From: Thermodesulfobacteriota bacterium
Lineage (GTDB): Bacteria; Desulfobacterota; Desulfobacteria; Desulfobacterales; RPRI01
Length of the DNA: 8,256 nt
NCBI GenBank assembly: GCA_030836965.1
Contig: JAUPLM010000114.1
Coordinates: forward strand, 1 to 8,256
Direction of reading: 5' to 3'
Shown: positions 7,095-8,256 of the stretch, piece after piece
Layout: each line of letters begins with the position of its first letter
How positions within the stretch are numbered: position 1 is the stretch's first letter
The notes under the pieces: generated by a model
Databases searched by the model: none
The model's input: only the letters and a program-made list of their open reading frames with translations
What the model was told of the DNA's origin: nothing
Position numbers and translations under genes: made by a program

Positions 7095-8129
7095 ATGAAG
7101 TTCAAGAACAAAATTTTAGCTGTATTGATTTTATTTTTTATAAGCATGGGCTGCAACCTGAAAAAAGAGGTTCTTCTTTCAGGCAGAACCATGGGCACTA
7201 CATATAATATCAAGGTTGTGACCTGGTTTTATAAAGATACTGCAGAATTGAAAGATAAGATTGAGAAGGGGCTGAAAGAAGTAAACAACAGCATGTCCGT
7301 TTTTATTGATGATAGCGAAATAAGCAGATTCAACAGGTTTAACTCCCGTGAAAATTTTTTTATTTCAGATGATTTTTTGCGTGTTATGACCGTTGCCCGG
7401 AAAATATACGGGCTTTCCGGAGGAGCATGGGACGGAACAGTGTCTCCCCTTGTTGACTTGTGGGGGTTCGGCAAAGCCGGAAATGAGAACCGGGTTCCCC
7501 AAAAAAAAGAGATTGAAGCCCGGCTTGCAAATGTCGGGTTCGATAAAATTGAGATATCTGAAAATGGATATCTTGCAAAGAAAAACCCGATTGTAGGCAT
7601 TGATCTTGGCTCAATTGCCAAAGGATATGGTGTTGACCGGACTGCGGAAGTCATCAGAAATAATGGTATAAGTAACTTTCTTGTTGAAATAGGAGGTGAA
7701 GTTTATGCCTCAGGCTATAAAATTACCGGCGGATACTGGCTGGTCGGTATAAATACTCCCGATAAAGATTCTCTTAACGGCGATATTTATAAAACGATAC
7801 GCTTAAAAAATAAGGCGCTTGCCACAAGCGGGGATTACAGGAATTTTTTTGAGAAAAACGGAAAGGCATATTCGCATATCATAGATCCCAAAACAGGATA
7901 TCCCGTGAATAACGGGATTGTCAGTGTTTCTGTTGTGGCCGATGATTGCACTTTTGCCGACGGACTTGCAACTGCAATCATGGTTACAGGGCTTGAAAAA
8001 GGGCTTGAAATTGTGAATAAACTTACCGGTGTTGAATGCCTTGTAGTTATAAAGAATAAGGATGGTACTCTTACCGACTATTTTTCAAAAGGATTCAGAA
8101 ATGATGAAAAGATCCCTTTTGAAAGATGA
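7095..8129 (+). CDS. apbE: FAD:protein FMN transferase, ApbE family, predicted lipoprotein
   Basis: ApbE takes FMN from FAD and attaches it covalently to a Ser/Thr of exported flavoproteins such as RnfG/RnfD or NqrB/NqrC, acting outside the inner membrane. The 344-residue protein begins with a basic, then hydrophobic signal peptide (residues 1-19) ending at Gly19-Cys20, so it is probably a lipoprotein, although Ser-Met-Gly before the Cys is not the ideal lipobox. Family motifs include RTMGTTY (31-37), GAWDGTVSPLVDLWGFG (110-126), IDLGSIAKGYGVD (169-181), ALATSGDYRNF (241-251), HIIDPKTGYP (261-270), and ADGLAT (288-293), with Asp289 and Thr293 as probable metal-binding residues. The start at 7095 lies 22 bases after hypE and gives a normal signal peptide. 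The ribosome site is weak. Its co-location with the hyp genes suggests a flavinylated electron carrier linked to the hydrogenase, but no such target is in the window. Confidence 0.95.
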   Translation: MKFKNKILAVLILFFISMGCNLKKEVLLSGRTMGTTYNIKVVTWFYKDTAELKDKIEKGLKEVNNSMSVFIDDSEISRFNRFNSRENFFISDDFLRVMTVARKIYGLSGGAWDGTVSPLVDLWGFGKAGNENRVPQKKEIEARLANVGFDKIEISENGYLAKKNPIVGIDLGSIAKGYGVDRTAEVIRNNGISNFLVEIGGEVYASGYKITGGYWLVGINTPDKDSLNGDIYKTIRLKNKALATSGDYRNFFEKNGKAYSHIIDPKTGYPVNNGIVSVSVVADDCTFADGLATAIMVTGLEKGLEIVNKLTGVECLVVIKNKDGTLTDYFSKGFRNDEKIPFER

Positions 8130-8160
8130 CAGTTTTGTAAAAACCAAGATTAGAATTTAT

Positions 8161-8187
8161 TTGACAAGAATTTTATACTTATATAAT
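8161..8187 (+). promoter_or_regulatory. Rightward sigma-70-type promoter beyond apbE
   Basis: Perfect TTGACA (8161-8166) and TATAAT (8182-8187) hexamers are separated by 15 bases, a little shorter than the optimal 17. The surrounding stretch 8130-8220 is very AT-rich and contains no reading frame. Transcription would begin near 8194 and run rightwards out of the window. The short spacer is the main reason for doubt. Confidence 0.5.
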
Positions 8188-8220
8188 CAACTTATTATAA
8201 AAAGCAGATTTTTATTTTTT

Positions 8221-8256
8221 GGAGCTGACTGTTTTTGGTGTAATTCTCTCTGCTCC
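8221..8256 (+). other. Inverted repeat at the window edge (possible leader RNA structure)
   Basis: GGAGC at 8221-8225 is the exact reverse complement of GCTCC at 8252-8256, with a 26-base U-rich interval. It lies just downstream of the promoter-like hexamers, so it would be in the 5' part of that transcript. The stem is only five pairs as seen and may continue beyond the window. No known riboswitch or RNA family is recognised, and chance pairing is possible. Confidence 0.25.

Noticed and set aside
7900..7918. Perfect seven-base inverted repeat ATCCCGT...ACGGGAT inside apbE
   Set aside because: It falls in the codons for the conserved TGYPVNNGI region, has no T-run after it and no in-frame stop nearby, so chance pairing is the simplest explanation.

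Overview
The window looks like a piece of chromosome from an anaerobic, hydrogen-metabolising Gram-negative bacterium, most like a Desulfobacterota (sulfate-reducer or syntroph type) organism of moderate to low G+C. This rests on a Desulfovibrio gigas-like periplasmic [NiFe] hydrogenase large subunit, a 15-residue cleavable C-terminal extension, a complete HypC/F/D/E set and a lipoprotein-type ApbE. The taxonomic placement is inference; no marker gene is present. All genes are on the + strand.

Left region (1-1777): the last codons of what is probably the hydrogenase small subunit (stop at 18-20), then the large subunit (75-1715), then a strong rho-independent terminator (1734-1777). The large subunit reading frame is interrupted by one in-frame TGA at 264-266. 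That TGA lies exactly at the second cysteine position of the conserved N-terminal RxCGxCxxxH metal-binding motif, and the protein continues in the same frame with no loss of conservation. A compact hairpin with a GGU loop lies 23 nt downstream, the geometry of a bacterial SECIS element. The best reading is a selenoprotein: a [NiFeSe]-type hydrogenase whose selenocysteine is in the N-terminal motif, at a bridging Ni-Fe ligand position. In the well-known [NiFeSe] enzymes it is in the C-terminal DPCxxCxxH motif, which here keeps both cysteines. An ordinary gene caller would split the gene into a 63-residue fragment and a separate ~477-residue protein, or call it a pseudogene.

Middle and right region (1780-8129): a promoter-like extended -10 site precedes a tightly packed maturation operon: endopeptidase (1896-2390), hypC (2390-2629), hypF (2670-4946), hypD (4948-6042), hypE (6062-7072) and apbE (7095-8129). 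HypF and HypE make the cyanide ligands, HypC and HypD assemble the Fe(CN)2CO unit, and the protease removes the C-terminal tail of the large subunit after nickel insertion. HypA and HypB (nickel delivery) are not in the window. ApbE, an exported flavin transferase, suggests an FMN-carrying membrane or periplasmic redox partner elsewhere.

Right edge (8130-8256): no gene is visible. The AT-rich stretch has perfect TTGACA and TATAAT hexamers pointing rightwards and an inverted repeat cut close to the window boundary, probably the leader of the next transcript.
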